Shown piece by piece: positions 44,338 to 53,886 of a DNA stretch of 64,000 nucleotides (the stretch's first letter is position 1; each line of letters opens with the position of its first letter). The stretch spans positions 1-64,000 of the forward strand of contig CBFFRQ010000054.1 in assembly GCA_965644315.1 (NCBI GenBank), given 5' to 3'. Made by a program: the position numbers and the translations under genes. Origin of the DNA: Caecitellus pseudoparvulus (taxonomy: Eukaryota; Bigyra: Bicosoecida). The notes below the pieces were generated by a model. That model had not been told where the DNA came from. It searched no databases and worked only from the letters and a program-made list of their open reading frames with translations.

Positions 44338-45973
44338 AGTGCGTGCCAGCACACCGCCGCCGCGGGACGCCTCCCAGCCCCCGCACACGTGCGCCCCCCC
44401 CCTCCCTCAGTGACGCGCATTCTGGACACTCTGGAGCCTTTCATGGCGTACCTGCCCGAGGTGCAGCGCGCCAACGGCCCAGTGCGTGCCCTTGCTGACA
44501 AGCACACGTGGCCTGCCTCCGCACACCGCACTCCCACCCTCGCCGCCAGGTTCGCTTCCAAGACAAGCTGCTGTACACACTGTTCACCCTGCTGGTGTTC
44601 CTGGTCATGAGCCAGATCCCCCTGTACGGCGTGGCCATCAAGAACTCCTCCGACCCCTTCTACTGGATGCGTGTCATCATGGCCTCCAACCGGTGCGTGC
44701 GCTGCGGCACTGGCGCAGCGCCGCTGGCCGTCACCACACCTGCCCCCCCCCTCCCCTCCGCAGCGGCACCCTCATGGAGCTGGGCATCACGCCTGTGATC
44801 TCCTCTGGCATGATCGCTCAGCTGCTGGCTGGCGCCAAGATCATCGACGTGAACATGTCCCAGCCCAAGGACCAGACGCTGTTCAACGGCGCCCAGAAGC
44901 TGCTGGCCATCCTCATCACCCTGGGCGAGGCGGTCACGTACATCGCCTCGGGCGTGTACGGCGAGCTGGGCGACCTGGGCATCGTGAACGCTCTGCTGCT
45001 GCTGGCCCAGCTCATGGTGGCGGGCCTCGTCGTCATCCTCCTGGACGAGCTGCTGCAGAAGGGCTACGGCATGGGCTCCGGCATTTCCCTCTTCATCGCC
45101 ACCAACATCTGCGAGACTGTCGTGTGGAAGTCCTTCTCCCCCACCACCGTCAACGTCGGCCGCGGCCCCGAGTTCGAGGGCGCCATCATCGCCCTCTTCC
45201 ACTACCTCTTCACCCAGGACAACAAGCTCAAGGCCCTGCGCATGGCCTTCTTCCGGGAGGGCCTGCCCAACTGCGGCAACCTCATCGCCACCGTCGTCGT
45301 CTTCGTCGTCGTCATCTACCTGCAGGGCTTCAAGGTCACCCTGGCCCGCCGCCACAAGCGCTCCGGCTTCACCGCGCCCCTGGACATCAAGCTCTTCTAC
45401 ACCTCCAACATCCCCATCATCCTCCAGACCGCCCTCGTCTCCAACCTCTACTTCCTCTCCCAGCTCCTCTGGAAGCGCTATGGCACCAACCCCATCGTGC
45501 GCCTGCTGGGCACGTGGGCCGACCTGGAGTCGGGCGCCTCCCGCCCCGTCGGCGGCCTGGCGTACTACATGTCCCCCCCCCACAACCTGTACGCCGTCGT
45601 GGAGGACCCCTTCCACACGCTCTTCTACCTCACCTTCATCCTCGCCACCTGCGCCATCTTCTCACGCTTCTGGATCGAAATCTCCCCCGGCCAGTCCTCC
45701 ACCGACATGGCCCAGCAGCTGCTGAGCCAGGACTTCACCCTGGGCGGTGCCGACCGCGCCTCCAAGGAGTCCGTCAAGAAGACCCTGGACCGCTACATCC
45801 CCGTCGCCGCTGCCTTCGGCGGCATGTGCATCGGCGCGCTCTCCGTCTTCGCAGACTTCCTCGGCGCCATCGGCTCCGGCACCGGTATCCTGCTCAGCGT
45901 CACCATCATCTACTCCTACCTGGAGGAGAACCGCAAGCGCCAGCGCGAGGGCGAGAGCATCGGCATCTTCTAA
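44338..45973 (+). CDS. SEC61A1: SEC61 alpha, channel subunit of the ER protein translocon
   Basis: Spliced coding parts: A of the ATG at 44338, then 44411-44481, 44550-44692 and 44764-45973. Introns of 72, 68 and 71 bp all begin GTGCGTG. The product is 474 residues (human 476). The start reads [19 protein letters not shown], aligned with human [20 protein letters not shown]. Conserved blocks follow: [127 protein letters not shown] and [18 protein letters not shown]. Ten membrane spans are expected. It forms the pore for co-translational import into the ER. The coding third positions are extremely C/G-biased, as expected for high expression. Confidence 0.95.
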
Positions 45974-46066
45974 GCCCCCACCACAATGCAGGCACACCCT
46001 GGCAGGCAGCCGCCAGCGTGAGAAGAACGTGCATGCATTCCACAGGCCGCGACGGCTGGCGCCGCG

Positions 46067-46818
46067 TCACTCCTCGTCCCCTTCCAGCGCGAACATGAGC
46101 CCCCCTGCGTCGCCCCCCTCGCCCCCCTCGCCATCACTGGACAGGGCGTCTGCGGAGAACACGCCCAGCCCAGCCGCTGGCTCAGACGGCACGTCCTTGG
46201 CGTCAGCGCCAGCGGAGCCAGGCGGGCCATCGGCCGCTGCCTTGCTGCTGCCTGTGTGGTCCACGTGAGGCGCCGTCTTGGCCTTGACACTGGAAAGCAA
46301 ATCCATCGCTGTTCGAGCACTGCCACTTCCAGGCGTGGACGTCCTGCGGCGCAGCGCAGGCACAGCAGGTGGCAGGGCAGGCGTTGCGGCGGAGACGGCT
46401 GACGCAAAACGCACATGCTTGCTCCTCGGCGGCCCGCCATCGCCATGGCACTCCTAGCTGGCGCAGACGCTGCTATGGCCCGCATACTCCCACTGGGCAC
46501 CGTTTTCTGCGCGCAGGCGGGGCGAGGGGGGACGACGTGCCCAGCGCACAGGTAGCGGAGCCACATGTGCACTGCACTTCACAGCCTCGACCACGCCACC
46601 CGGCAGCCGGCACGCACCAGCACGCTGGACGCCTGGGGGGACGGATCTGGAAGCTGCATCTCTGGCATGTCCATGGCCAGCTTGGGCGCCGGCAAAGACC
46701 CAATCACCGGCGCCGCCGGCGGCATACTCTGTGAGATGTCCACACCGCCTCGCTTGCCACGGCCCCGGGCAGGCCCCCGGGGCGCGATGGGGATGGGGTT
46801 AGATCGCTGCGCTGCCAT
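46067..46818 (-). CDS. Small unrecognised protein with Gly/Arg-rich start and acidic end
   Basis: Exon 1 (46818-46618) encodes MAAQRSNPIPIAPRGPARGR and continues Gly/Lys-rich to PQASSVL, ending at a GTGCGTGC donor. The last exon carries SKHVRFASAVSAATPALPP, then MDLLSSVKAKTAPHVDH, and ends in an acidic tail (SSDGEGGEGGDAGGLMFALE). The best phase-0 join uses an acceptor CTAG at 46454, making a 164-bp intron and a 195-residue protein. Another intron arrangement is possible because this is longer than the typical intron here. No domain recognised. The KHVRF-type segment resembles short PP1- or kinase-docking peptides, which is a weak hint. It is convergent with SEC61, 93 bp away. Confidence 0.5.
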
Positions 46819-47557
46819 GCTGCAGTCTGACACGCGAACGCTTGCGTTGGGCCCAAGGCACCAGCCGCGGGCGGGCTTGGCGTGGCTGAGCTGGACGAAG
46901 CGCCTGGGTGCGGAACTACAGGTGGCTTCGCTAACCGTGGCGAACGCTCAGACGGCGCTGCTGCACGTGCAGACAACTGCAGAGCACAGCCAAGGCGCTT
47001 GGATAGACTTGGAGGTTGTGTCGTTTGTATAGTGGTGACACATGCGCACTGCGCTTTCCGTTGATCCGGGCAGACTTTGGCCTTCGCATCTGAGGAACGT
47101 GTGTGCGGGTGGCTGGAAGGTGGGCACAGACTTCCCCAGGCCTCCTTGCAAATGGGAGGACCTTGTATTGGTGCTTTGCGCCGCAGGATGTCAACCAGGG
47201 CCGGTGCTTGGCGGCGCGGCACGGATTGGTACGTCGTTCGTGGGCGACATCAAACTTCGGTTCGCAGACCGTGACCACTTACACAGCTGACCGAACAGGG
47301 AATTGCCTAGATGCCCCCTTGTTTTGTGAGACGGCAGGCGAAAGGAGGCAGCAGCCAGCTGTACGCCAAGTCTGGTATGCGGGGCGGGGGCTGGTGAGTC
47401 ACGGCGGTGAGCAGAAGTCCAAGGTGATGGATCCTCCACATTTGGGTCACTAAACGCAAAGCATAGGGACGAAGAAGTGACGCACGGCCCACCCAGCCAC
47501 CTGCAGATTACTGTGCAAGTCAAGGGGCGGCTAGCAGTGTGTTGCGCTGCCGAGGAC
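46819..47557. other. Intergenic region, about 740 bp
   Basis: Upstream of the small acidic-tail gene (-) and before the first copy of the 180-bp direct repeat. Short open frames on both strands show nothing recognisable. It marks the change from conserved housekeeping genes on the left to the lineage-specific region on the right. Confidence 0.45.
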
Positions 47558-47738
47558 TGCCTCTCACACCCATCGAGGTGCCCGAGTCAGTCCCGCGCTC
47601 ACTGCACCTAACTTGCTGACCCAGCAGCCCCCCTCGCGAGGCGCAGTTTGAGCACAATGGGGTCATGCGTGTAGGTGGATCGAGCGTTGGCAGGTTTGAC
47701 CAAGCTCCTGACTGAAGCTTGCCAGCTGCACTCACAAA
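47558..47738 (+). repeat. Left copy of a ~180-bp direct repeat
   Basis: Shares about 85-90 percent identity by eye with 50119-50298. Exact shared blocks include CATCGAGGTGCCCGAGTCAG, TCCCGCGCTCACTGCAC and CCCAGCAGCCCCCCTCGCGA. It starts TGCCTCTCA and ends near CTGCACTCA. The pair encloses the orphan ORF at 47942-49939. Confidence 0.9.
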
Positions 47739-47941
47739 TGTCACACATGTCAAAAAACGATTTTGCGAAATGATTCATTACATTCAAGTATCACTCAGCA
47801 TTGTTTTCAGTGAGTGGTTGATGCTCGTTGACTTGCTTTCCCTTCAGCAAGTGCAACCACTTGCCAGCGGAAGTACCCACAGGCTTGCCGCAAACTCACC
47901 ACTGCAAACTACATTGCTGCGCTGGCACATCGCGGGGGGAC

Positions 47942-49939
47942 ATGGCTGCAGCATCTCCAGATGAGCTCAGAATGGGCATTGGCCCTGTTGATGCGTTGGT
48001 GGACGTCGCTCGAGGGCCATGTGTGAGCAGCGTTGCTGTGAGTGATAAAATTGCTGGTGCGCTGTTGGGCCTGGCTGGTGCGGTGGGTGAGCCCAGATCC
48101 GATTCCGGGCAGTGGCTGGGATTGGAAGGCCAGGTGGCAGCATTGAGGAGTATTGAGGTTGGCTTGATCCGCTTGCTGGGAGAAGTGAAGGACAAGGCAA
48201 CAGGTCGTCTTGAGCGTGGACTCACCCGCTTGTGCTGGCAAGTGCAAGTGTTGCAGCGTGCTGTTCGAGACATGGTACGAGGGACTCTGGTGCAAGGTGA
48301 ATGGGTAGATAGAATGCGGCTGCGTGGTGGATATAACGACCTTGTCCGCGCCTGGGAGCGCGTTTCCTTCTGGTTGGAGCAGGGAGAGGGTGCTGATCAC
48401 GCGGTACTTCGCGGAATGGCACTCTCAGTTCCAAGGCTTCCAACAGGTGCACCAAAGTGCCAACAACATGGGCATGCCATGCGAGATGGCAAGATAGCAG
48501 CTGCACAGCGTGCAGTTTCCTCGTGGGGTGAAAATCTACAACGGCAGCCAGCAGGAGAAGTGAAGTCTGCTAGTGGTGACTTGCGGCTGGTGTCCGAATC
48601 CCTTCAGCTGCTGCGGAAGCTCAATTTGCCTGAGGAGGAAGTTATGCAAGGCGGAAGTGTGGGCGAGCCTGTACCTGTGCAGGTTGCTGGGGGCGGTCGC
48701 GCATTTGTTCGGGCAGACGGGGGAGGGATTGTGTTTGAGTGGCGGAGTGAGTTTCGGGCACCAGTCCTTGCCGCGGACGAAGACGAAGTAGCCTGGGCTC
48801 GAAGGACTCGCGAGATGATACACAGTGCAGTATCTGGCCTTCTGCTTGGTAAAGCAGTGAATCAGTGGGCGGAGAAAGAGGGGGCAGACTCCCCGGTGCA
48901 AGAGTTGCGGAGCATCGCACTCGAGGCAGTGTCTGAAGGGGGCTCCCACATTTTCCTCGATTCTCCTCTCGGGGGGCTTGCGTTCATTGTGCTGCAAGTC
49001 ACAGTGGACGTCTGCGTCCCATTGGCTGTCATGATCAAAGATGCTGCTTGGCAAGAAGATGACAGCGACGAGATCAAGGCAGGTGTGGCGCGTGAGTGCT
49101 TGTCTCTTTTGAGCACTTGTGAGCAGTCAGGGGCCGGGCACGTGCCGGGTCAGGGCATTGGGGCCCTGGTTATCGAAGGAAACACAGACTGCCCAGCGAG
49201 TAGCGTGGCACGGGGCTTGGCAAAGGTGCGCATTTGTGCAGGCAGCGTTGCTCTGCTGATGACTGCGGAGAACGGCGAGGCCGGGCAATGGGGGGACGCT
49301 GTGGCCAGTGTGTTTAGTTCCGAAGAGCTGAGCAGCATGGGTGGTGCCTTCGAAAGTCGTGTCGCCACTGTCAATGGTGCCACCTCCGGTTCTTTTGGGA
49401 GCATGCTGACTGGCTTTGAAAGACGCGGTGTGTGGGGGAACCTTGTTCATGTGCACAAACCTGACAGTGCAGTCGCTGCTGTACACGGCATGGGGGTAGT
49501 ATGTAGTGCTGGCCTGTCTTGGGCCCGAGATGAGGTGGGAAGCGCCGCGATGGGGCAAGTGTGGGACCGAGTGGTTGAAAGTGGCAGCACTGTTGTCGAC
49601 AGCCTTTGGGATGGGATGAGTGGATGGCGTATCGGTGTGCAGCAAGCAGGGACGATCAACGCAGCGGGACGATGTGGTGGTGTTGATGTATTAGTGAAGC
49701 ATGCAAACGACTTGTGCAAGGGCTGTGTTGATGAAGATTGTGTGGGAGTGTGGCGTTGCTTGCTGGGTGGTGTCGGTGTTGTGGAAAGAGTTGTGGAGTA
49801 CGTCAAGGGTGTTGTGAAAGGAAAAGACCAACACAACCTCGCAGGAGAGGAGGCTTTGCTGGCCAGAAAGGTAGGAGGGCCTGGGATGGGAGGGGTACAC
49901 TTTGGCCATCGAGCAGGAAAGTCTCGATATCGAAGGTGA
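47942..49939 (+). CDS. Orphan ORF, 665 residues, enclosed by direct repeats
   Basis: An uninterrupted frame starts MAAASPDELRMGIGPVDALV; the frame is open a further 114 bp upstream from a less convincing ATG. Third codon positions are clearly less G/C-biased than in SEC61 or the PH gene, so composition is unlike its neighbours. The sequence is hydrophilic with Val/Gly/Ala-rich helices, many Trp residues and scattered Cys, and has no signal peptide or strong membrane span. Local motifs include VQVLQRAVRDMVRG, LRLVSESLQLLRKLNLPEEE, GGSHIFLDSPLGGLAFIVLQ and VLVKHANDLCKGCVDEDC. I recognise no transposase, integrase, reverse transcriptase or nuclease motif. The flanking direct repeats suggest a mobile or duplicated unit. 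Confidence 0.6.
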   Translation: MAAASPDELRMGIGPVDALVDVARGPCVSSVAVSDKIAGALLGLAGAVGEPRSDSGQWLGLEGQVAALRSIEVGLIRLLGEVKDKATGRLERGLTRLCWQVQVLQRAVRDMVRGTLVQGEWVDRMRLRGGYNDLVRAWERVSFWLEQGEGADHAVLRGMALSVPRLPTGAPKCQQHGHAMRDGKIAAAQRAVSSWGENLQRQPAGEVKSASGDLRLVSESLQLLRKLNLPEEEVMQGGSVGEPVPVQVAGGGRAFVRADGGGIVFEWRSEFRAPVLAADEDEVAWARRTREMIHSAVSGLLLGKAVNQWAEKEGADSPVQELRSIALEAVSEGGSHIFLDSPLGGLAFIVLQVTVDVCVPLAVMIKDAAWQEDDSDEIKAGVARECLSLLSTCEQSGAGHVPGQGIGALVIEGNTDCPASSVARGLAKVRICAGSVALLMTAENGEAGQWGDAVASVFSSEELSSMGGAFESRVATVNGATSGSFGSMLTGFERRGVWGNLVHVHKPDSAVAAVHGMGVVCSAGLSWARDEVGSAAMGQVWDRVVESGSTVVDSLWDGMSGWRIGVQQAGTINAAGRCGGVDVLVKHANDLCKGCVDEDCVGVWRCLLGGVGVVERVVEYVKGVVKGKDQHNLAGEEALLARKVGGPGMGGVHFGHRAGKSRYRR

Positions 49940-50118
49940 CCACTGTGTGTCAAAGTGCATGTGCTCGGCTTCAATACGGACATCGTGCCGCAGGAGTCTG
50001 GTTCAAATCCATTCCCATCACCTGCTCTGTAAACACCCCCATTCATATCAAATGCCAAATCTTAAAGGGCTTCGATCGTCGCGCAAGAGCGATCAAGTTT
50101 CCCCGTATAGCCAAGGGA

Positions 50119-50298
50119 TGCCTCTCATACCCATCGAGGTGCCCGAGTCAGTCCCGCGCTCACTGCACCCAACGTGCTGACCCAGCAGCCCCCCTCGCGA
50201 GGGCCGGTTGAGCACATTGGGGTCATGTGTGTGGGTGGGTCGAGCGTTGACAAGGATGACCAAGCTCTTGACTTGAGCCTGCCAACTGCACTCAAAAG
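50119..50298 (+). repeat. Right copy of the ~180-bp direct repeat
   Basis: Same orientation as 47558-47738, about 2.56 kb away. It sits directly against the 3' end of the first ankyrin-like gene (stop at 50311) and may supply its 3' UTR. Differences from the left copy are mainly single substitutions plus a few small indels around 50200-50260. Confidence 0.9.
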
Positions 50299-50310
50299 CA
50301 CCCGGCCCCA

Positions 50311-52308
50311 CTAGCCCATTGCAGCTGCCCGCAGCAGCAGCATGCCACGCCGACCCTGTCGGGTGCTGGTACCGTGCCAGACAGAGTCTTTGGCAGGCTG
50401 CATAGCCACTTCACCCGCCCTCAGCCGTGCCTGAAGGGGAATGGATCGATGCCCAGTGAGGCCCAGCAGCTCGCGCACAATACCTGGATACCCTTCACTG
50501 CATGCCAGGTGAAAGCCGGCGTCAGGCTTACCCCGTGATTCGGCATGCACATCCACTTCGCGGTCATCCGTCAGGGTAAGAAGCTCCCGCACCACTCCGG
50601 CGTGCCCGTTCGCACAGGCAAGCCGGAACCCAGCCTCAGACCCGTTCCAGTCTCTTGCGTGGACATTTACTGCCCGACCAGCACCCAGGGCGAGCAGCTC
50701 CTTCACCACTGCAAGATGGCCGCGATGGCAAGCCGCCCGAAAGCCGGCATCTGGCCCTCCACTGCCACCGGCATGCACGTCTACTGCTCTTGCACCGGTC
50801 AAGGCCAACAGCTCGCGCACAACAGGCGTGCGGCCATGCATGCACGCCAGTCGAAACCCAGCTTCTGGGCCTTCAGAGTCGGCTGCGTGCACGTCAATGG
50901 CACGGTCAACGGGCAGGGCGAGCAGCTCTTGCAAGACGCCAACGTGGCCACATCGGCACGCAACAAGGAAGCCGGCCTCGAAAATGAGGCCCCCTCCCAT
51001 TGAACGCGGGCCAGTCAGCGCAAGGAGCTCTCGGACAACAGCAGTGTAGCCTTGCTGGCATGCCACTTTGAAGCCGTAGTCATCCTGGACGTGCACGTCC
51101 ACTGCCCGCCTGCCTCGCACGGCCAGGAGTTCCCGCACAATACCCGCATGGCCGAACCTGCAGGCACTGCGAAACGCAGCTTCAGGGCCATGCCTATCTC
51201 CAGCACGCACCTTGGCTTTGCGTCGCCTAGTGAGGGCGAGCAGCTCTGACACGACAGCCAAGTGACCCTTCACGCAGGCCACGCGCAGGCCAGCCTCTGG
51301 CCCAGCCTTGTCAGGAGCGTGCACATCCACTGCCCGGTCACCTGTCAGGCTCAGTAAAGCGCGCACAACGTCAGCATGACCATGTTGACAAGCTTGCCGG
51401 AAGCCAGCCTCTGGGCCGTCGCCATCTGCCGCGTGCACGTCGACTTCCCTCGCCCCGCCCAGCCCCAACAGCTCCTGCACCACAGCTGTGTGGCCTTCTC
51501 GGCAGGCCCAGCGAAAGGCAGCTTCTGATCCAGCAGCATCCATCGCATGCACATCCACCGCTTGATGCCCACACAAGGCCAGGAGTTCGCGTAGTACCTC
51601 CAAGTGCCCGCCCCCAGCCGCCCATCGAACACAGGCGTCTCCATCGACGTGCACATCCACTGCTCGAGGCCCAGTGAGGGCCAGGAGCTGCCGCACCGCC
51701 TCCAAGTGCCCACCAACGCATGCTGATCGGAAAGCCCCTTCCTGATTTGCATACACATCCACCTCGCGGTGCCCGGTAAGGGCCAGCAGCACGCGCACGA
51801 CATCCGTGTGACCATGCTCACATGCCAGACGGAAGGCAGCCTCAGGCCCGCAGGAATCACGCGCATGCACATCTACAGTCCGGTCCCCGCTCAGGGCAAG
51901 GAGTTCACGGACAACGTCAACGTGGCCGTGGGCGCAGGCCACCCGAAAGGCGTCTTCCCCCGCTGCGTGAACGTCCACCTCTCTGCTGCCACTCAATGCC
52001 AGGAGCTCGCGCACGACATCAGCGTGACCGCCCATGCAAGCCATGCGAAATCCCGCTTCTTCTAGGGCGTGGACATCCACTGCATGCCCCCCTTCGAGCG
52101 CCAGCAGCTCCAGAAGCAGTCCCACGTGCCCCGCTCTGCAAGCAGCCCAAAACCCTTGCAAGCAGTTTCTCCCGGTCAAGCAGCTCAAGACTGCCACTTG
52201 GCCATCGTCACGAGGCCGCAGAAGCTGTAACAGAGCATCTGCATCTGAACGACTGCATGCTGCTGTCCAATCTGCCACTACTGAAGCCTCGGTGCTCTGC
52301 GCAGCCAT
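50311..52308 (-). CDS. Ankyrin-like repeat protein, array member 1 (16 repeats)
   Basis: Intronless, 665 residues, the longest of the eight. It opens with MAAQSTEASVVADWTAACSR, a short helical cap, and then has about 16 repeats built on GH.DVVRELLALTG.R.VDVHA followed by F..AC. The GHxxVVxxLL core and following turn match ankyrin repeats, but the usual TPLHLAA helix is replaced by AGFRLAC and the loops are longer. Repeats of 34 and 38 residues are mixed. The N-terminal half is the most diverged in the array. The C terminus has the family tail (MQPAKDSVWHGTSTRQGRRG). Ankyrin-type proteins bind other proteins; the partner is unknown. Confidence 0.85.
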   Translation of the reverse strand: MAAQSTEASVVADWTAACSRSDADALLQLLRPRDDGQVAVLSCLTGRNCLQGFWAACRAGHVGLLLELLALEGGHAVDVHALEEAGFRMACMGGHADVVRELLALSGSREVDVHAAGEDAFRVACAHGHVDVVRELLALSGDRTVDVHARDSCGPEAAFRLACEHGHTDVVRVLLALTGHREVDVYANQEGAFRSACVGGHLEAVRQLLALTGPRAVDVHVDGDACVRWAAGGGHLEVLRELLALCGHQAVDVHAMDAAGSEAAFRWACREGHTAVVQELLGLGGAREVDVHAADGDGPEAGFRQACQHGHADVVRALLSLTGDRAVDVHAPDKAGPEAGLRVACVKGHLAVVSELLALTRRRKAKVRAGDRHGPEAAFRSACRFGHAGIVRELLAVRGRRAVDVHVQDDYGFKVACQQGYTAVVRELLALTGPRSMGGGLIFEAGFLVACRCGHVGVLQELLALPVDRAIDVHAADSEGPEAGFRLACMHGRTPVVRELLALTGARAVDVHAGGSGGPDAGFRAACHRGHLAVVKELLALGAGRAVNVHARDWNGSEAGFRLACANGHAGVVRELLTLTDDREVDVHAESRGKPDAGFHLACSEGYPGIVRELLGLTGHRSIPLQARLRAGEVAMQPAKDSVWHGTSTRQGRRGMLLLRAAAMG

Positions 52309-52333
52309 GGCGTGGTGGGGTCAGATTCCGCAA
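52309..52333 (-). promoter_or_regulatory. Start-codon-proximal box shared by all eight array genes
   Basis: Reading on the coding strand, a block TGCGGAATCTGA followed by CCCACCACGCC touches the ATG. The same block precedes every array gene, directly right of 52308, 53613, 54918, 56465, 57602, 59487, 60816 and 61997 (plus-strand orientation). Only one to three positions vary, mostly the base after CTGA. It is the only part of the upstream region kept in member 8. It may be an initiator, a translation context or a leader splice site; the CACGCCATGG end gives a purine-poor but constant start context. Confidence 0.7.
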
Positions 52334-52581
52334 CCTGCACTTGACGCACAGCGCCCTCCGCTGTCCTGCTCAGTCTGGCAATGGCAGAAGATCCACCTGC
52401 CCCACAAGCGTGACTTTGTCCTGTATATGCATGATTGAATTTGGACTGCGCTCCGAACTGCATCCCTCTGAATGGCGCAGGCTACGTGCAGAAAGCAGGC
52501 AAGTGAGTAACCACCTGGCTCATGGCTCGCTGCCAGCTGTGCCAGGCCAGCAAGGGCCCCAACTTGCGTGCGGCTGGAGGC

Positions 52582-53613
52582 TCAGGCACGGCGGGCAGTC
52601 CGCAGCAGCAGCATGGCACACCGGCCTTGCCGAGTGCACGTGCCGTGCCAGACCGCATCTTTGGCAGGCTGCACAGCCACGTCTCCAGCAGCAAGGCGAG
52701 TTTGTCGCGGAATGGCTCGATGGCCAGTGAGGCCCAGCAGCTCACGCATGAGAGACACACGCTCCATACTGCATGCACCGCGGAATGCGTGGTCTGGCCT
52801 TCCCCACGCACAAGCATGCACATCTACTTCCCGATGCCCGCTCAGCTTGAGCAGCTCACGTACCACATCCACGTGTCCATTTCGACAGGCTTGTTGAAAG
52901 GCATGCTCAGCCTCACCAATAGGTCCTGCGTGCACATCCACTTCGCGTTCGCCGGTCAGGGCCAGCAGCTCCCGCACAACATTCACACGCCCAAGTGCAC
53001 ATGCAAGTCGGAAGGCAGCCTCGGGCACGCCTTTGGACGGGGCATGCACATCTATTTCTCGATCACCAGACAGAGCCAGCAGCTCACGCACCACAGCCAC
53101 TTTTCCATTCTGACAGGCGAGCCGGAAGGCATGGTTTGAGTCGCCCCTGAACCCCGCGTGCACGTCCACTTCACGGTGTCCGGTCAAGGCCAGCAGCTCT
53201 CGTACCACATCCACGTGTCCATTGCAGCAGGCAAACCGGAAGCCTTGCTCAGGCTCGCCTTCTGGCCCAGCATGCACATTCACTGCACGGTGCCCAGTCA
53301 GAGCAAGCAGCTCACGTAGCACATCCACGTGGCCGCAGACACACGCATCCCGAAAGCCGCGCTCATTCTCGGCGTGCACATCCACGGCCTTCTTCCCCCC
53401 CACCTTCAGCAGCTCACGCAGCAGTCCAACATGCCCCATCCGACAAGCAAGCAGAAAGCCAGCCGTAATGTCGCCACTTAAAAGCGCCCTCAGCACTGAT
53501 GCTTGGCCATGGACGGACGCTTGCAGCATGTCCATCAGCACGGTCGCCCGATGCTGGTCACATGCAGCCCTCCACTGCCCCAGAATCTCCACCCCAGCGC
53601 CCTTCGCAGCCAT
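52582..53613 (-). CDS. Ankyrin-like repeat protein, array member 2 (7 repeats)
   Basis: 343 residues without introns: N-terminal cap MAAKGAGVEILGQWRAACDQ, then HRATVLMDMLQASVHG. Seven repeats follow; the third to sixth are 38 residues, with loops such as GPEGEPEQ and GFRGDSNH. The last repeat, ERVSLMRELLGLTGHRA, merges into the tail with AVQPAKDAVWHGTCTRQGR. Identical in length and very similar in sequence to member 3, differing mostly inside repeats 1, 3 and 6. No signal peptide or membrane span, so cytoplasmic or nuclear. Confidence 0.88.
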   Translation of the reverse strand: MAAKGAGVEILGQWRAACDQHRATVLMDMLQASVHGQASVLRALLSGDITAGFLLACRMGHVGLLRELLKVGGKKAVDVHAENERGFRDACVCGHVDVLRELLALTGHRAVNVHAGPEGEPEQGFRFACCNGHVDVVRELLALTGHREVDVHAGFRGDSNHAFRLACQNGKVAVVRELLALSGDREIDVHAPSKGVPEAAFRLACALGRVNVVRELLALTGEREVDVHAGPIGEAEHAFQQACRNGHVDVVRELLKLSGHREVDVHACAWGRPDHAFRGACSMERVSLMRELLGLTGHRAIPRQTRLAAGDVAVQPAKDAVWHGTCTRQGRCAMLLLRTARRA

Positions 53614-53886
53614 GGCGTGGTGGGCTCAGATTCCGCAACCCTCGCTCAAGGCAAAGCGCCCCGCTGCACTGACCAGTCTGACAGTGGCAGAAGATACACC
53701 TGCCCCTCAATCATGGCCTGGTCTTGCTCGCTCATGCTTGAATTTAGGCATTGCTCATAACTGCCACCCACTGCCTGGCGTGGTCAATGGCGGAGGGGGA
53801 GGGGCAAGCAAGTGGCGACCTCATACTTGGCTTGTGGCGAGCTGTGCCCCGCGAGTGAGAGTCCATTGCCGTGCATGTCAGTGGAA
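53614..53886. repeat. Spacer between members 2 and 3, similar to spacer 57603-57873
   Basis: 273 bp. After the start-proximal box it shares long near-identical blocks with the spacer upstream of member 5, including TGCTTGAATTTAGGC and CTGGCGTGGTCAATGGCGGA. It must hold the promoter of member 2 and the 3' end of member 3. Confidence 0.8.

Noticed and set aside
44660-45616. Minus-strand frame of 318 codons, Glu/Asp/Val/Gly-rich
   Set aside because: Antisense of strongly C/G-biased SEC61 codons; no start context and no domain.
46580-46617. Simple continuation of exon 1 of the small acidic-tail gene into VRAGCRVAWSRL and stop
   Set aside because: It reads straight through a GTGCGTGC donor and would end without the acidic exon; splicing to the SKHVRFASAV exon looks more like coding sequence, though the acceptor is uncertain.
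49960-50025. tRNA-like B box (GGTTCAAATCC near 50000), and GGTTCGAAGCC near 34276 and 62838
   Set aside because: T-stem pairs poorly in each case and no A box or acceptor stem is found at the right distance.
47558-50298. Calling the repeat pair LTRs of a retrotransposon
   Set aside because: TG..CA-like ends and direct orientation fit, but there is no reverse transcriptase, integrase, primer-binding site or target-site duplication that I can see.
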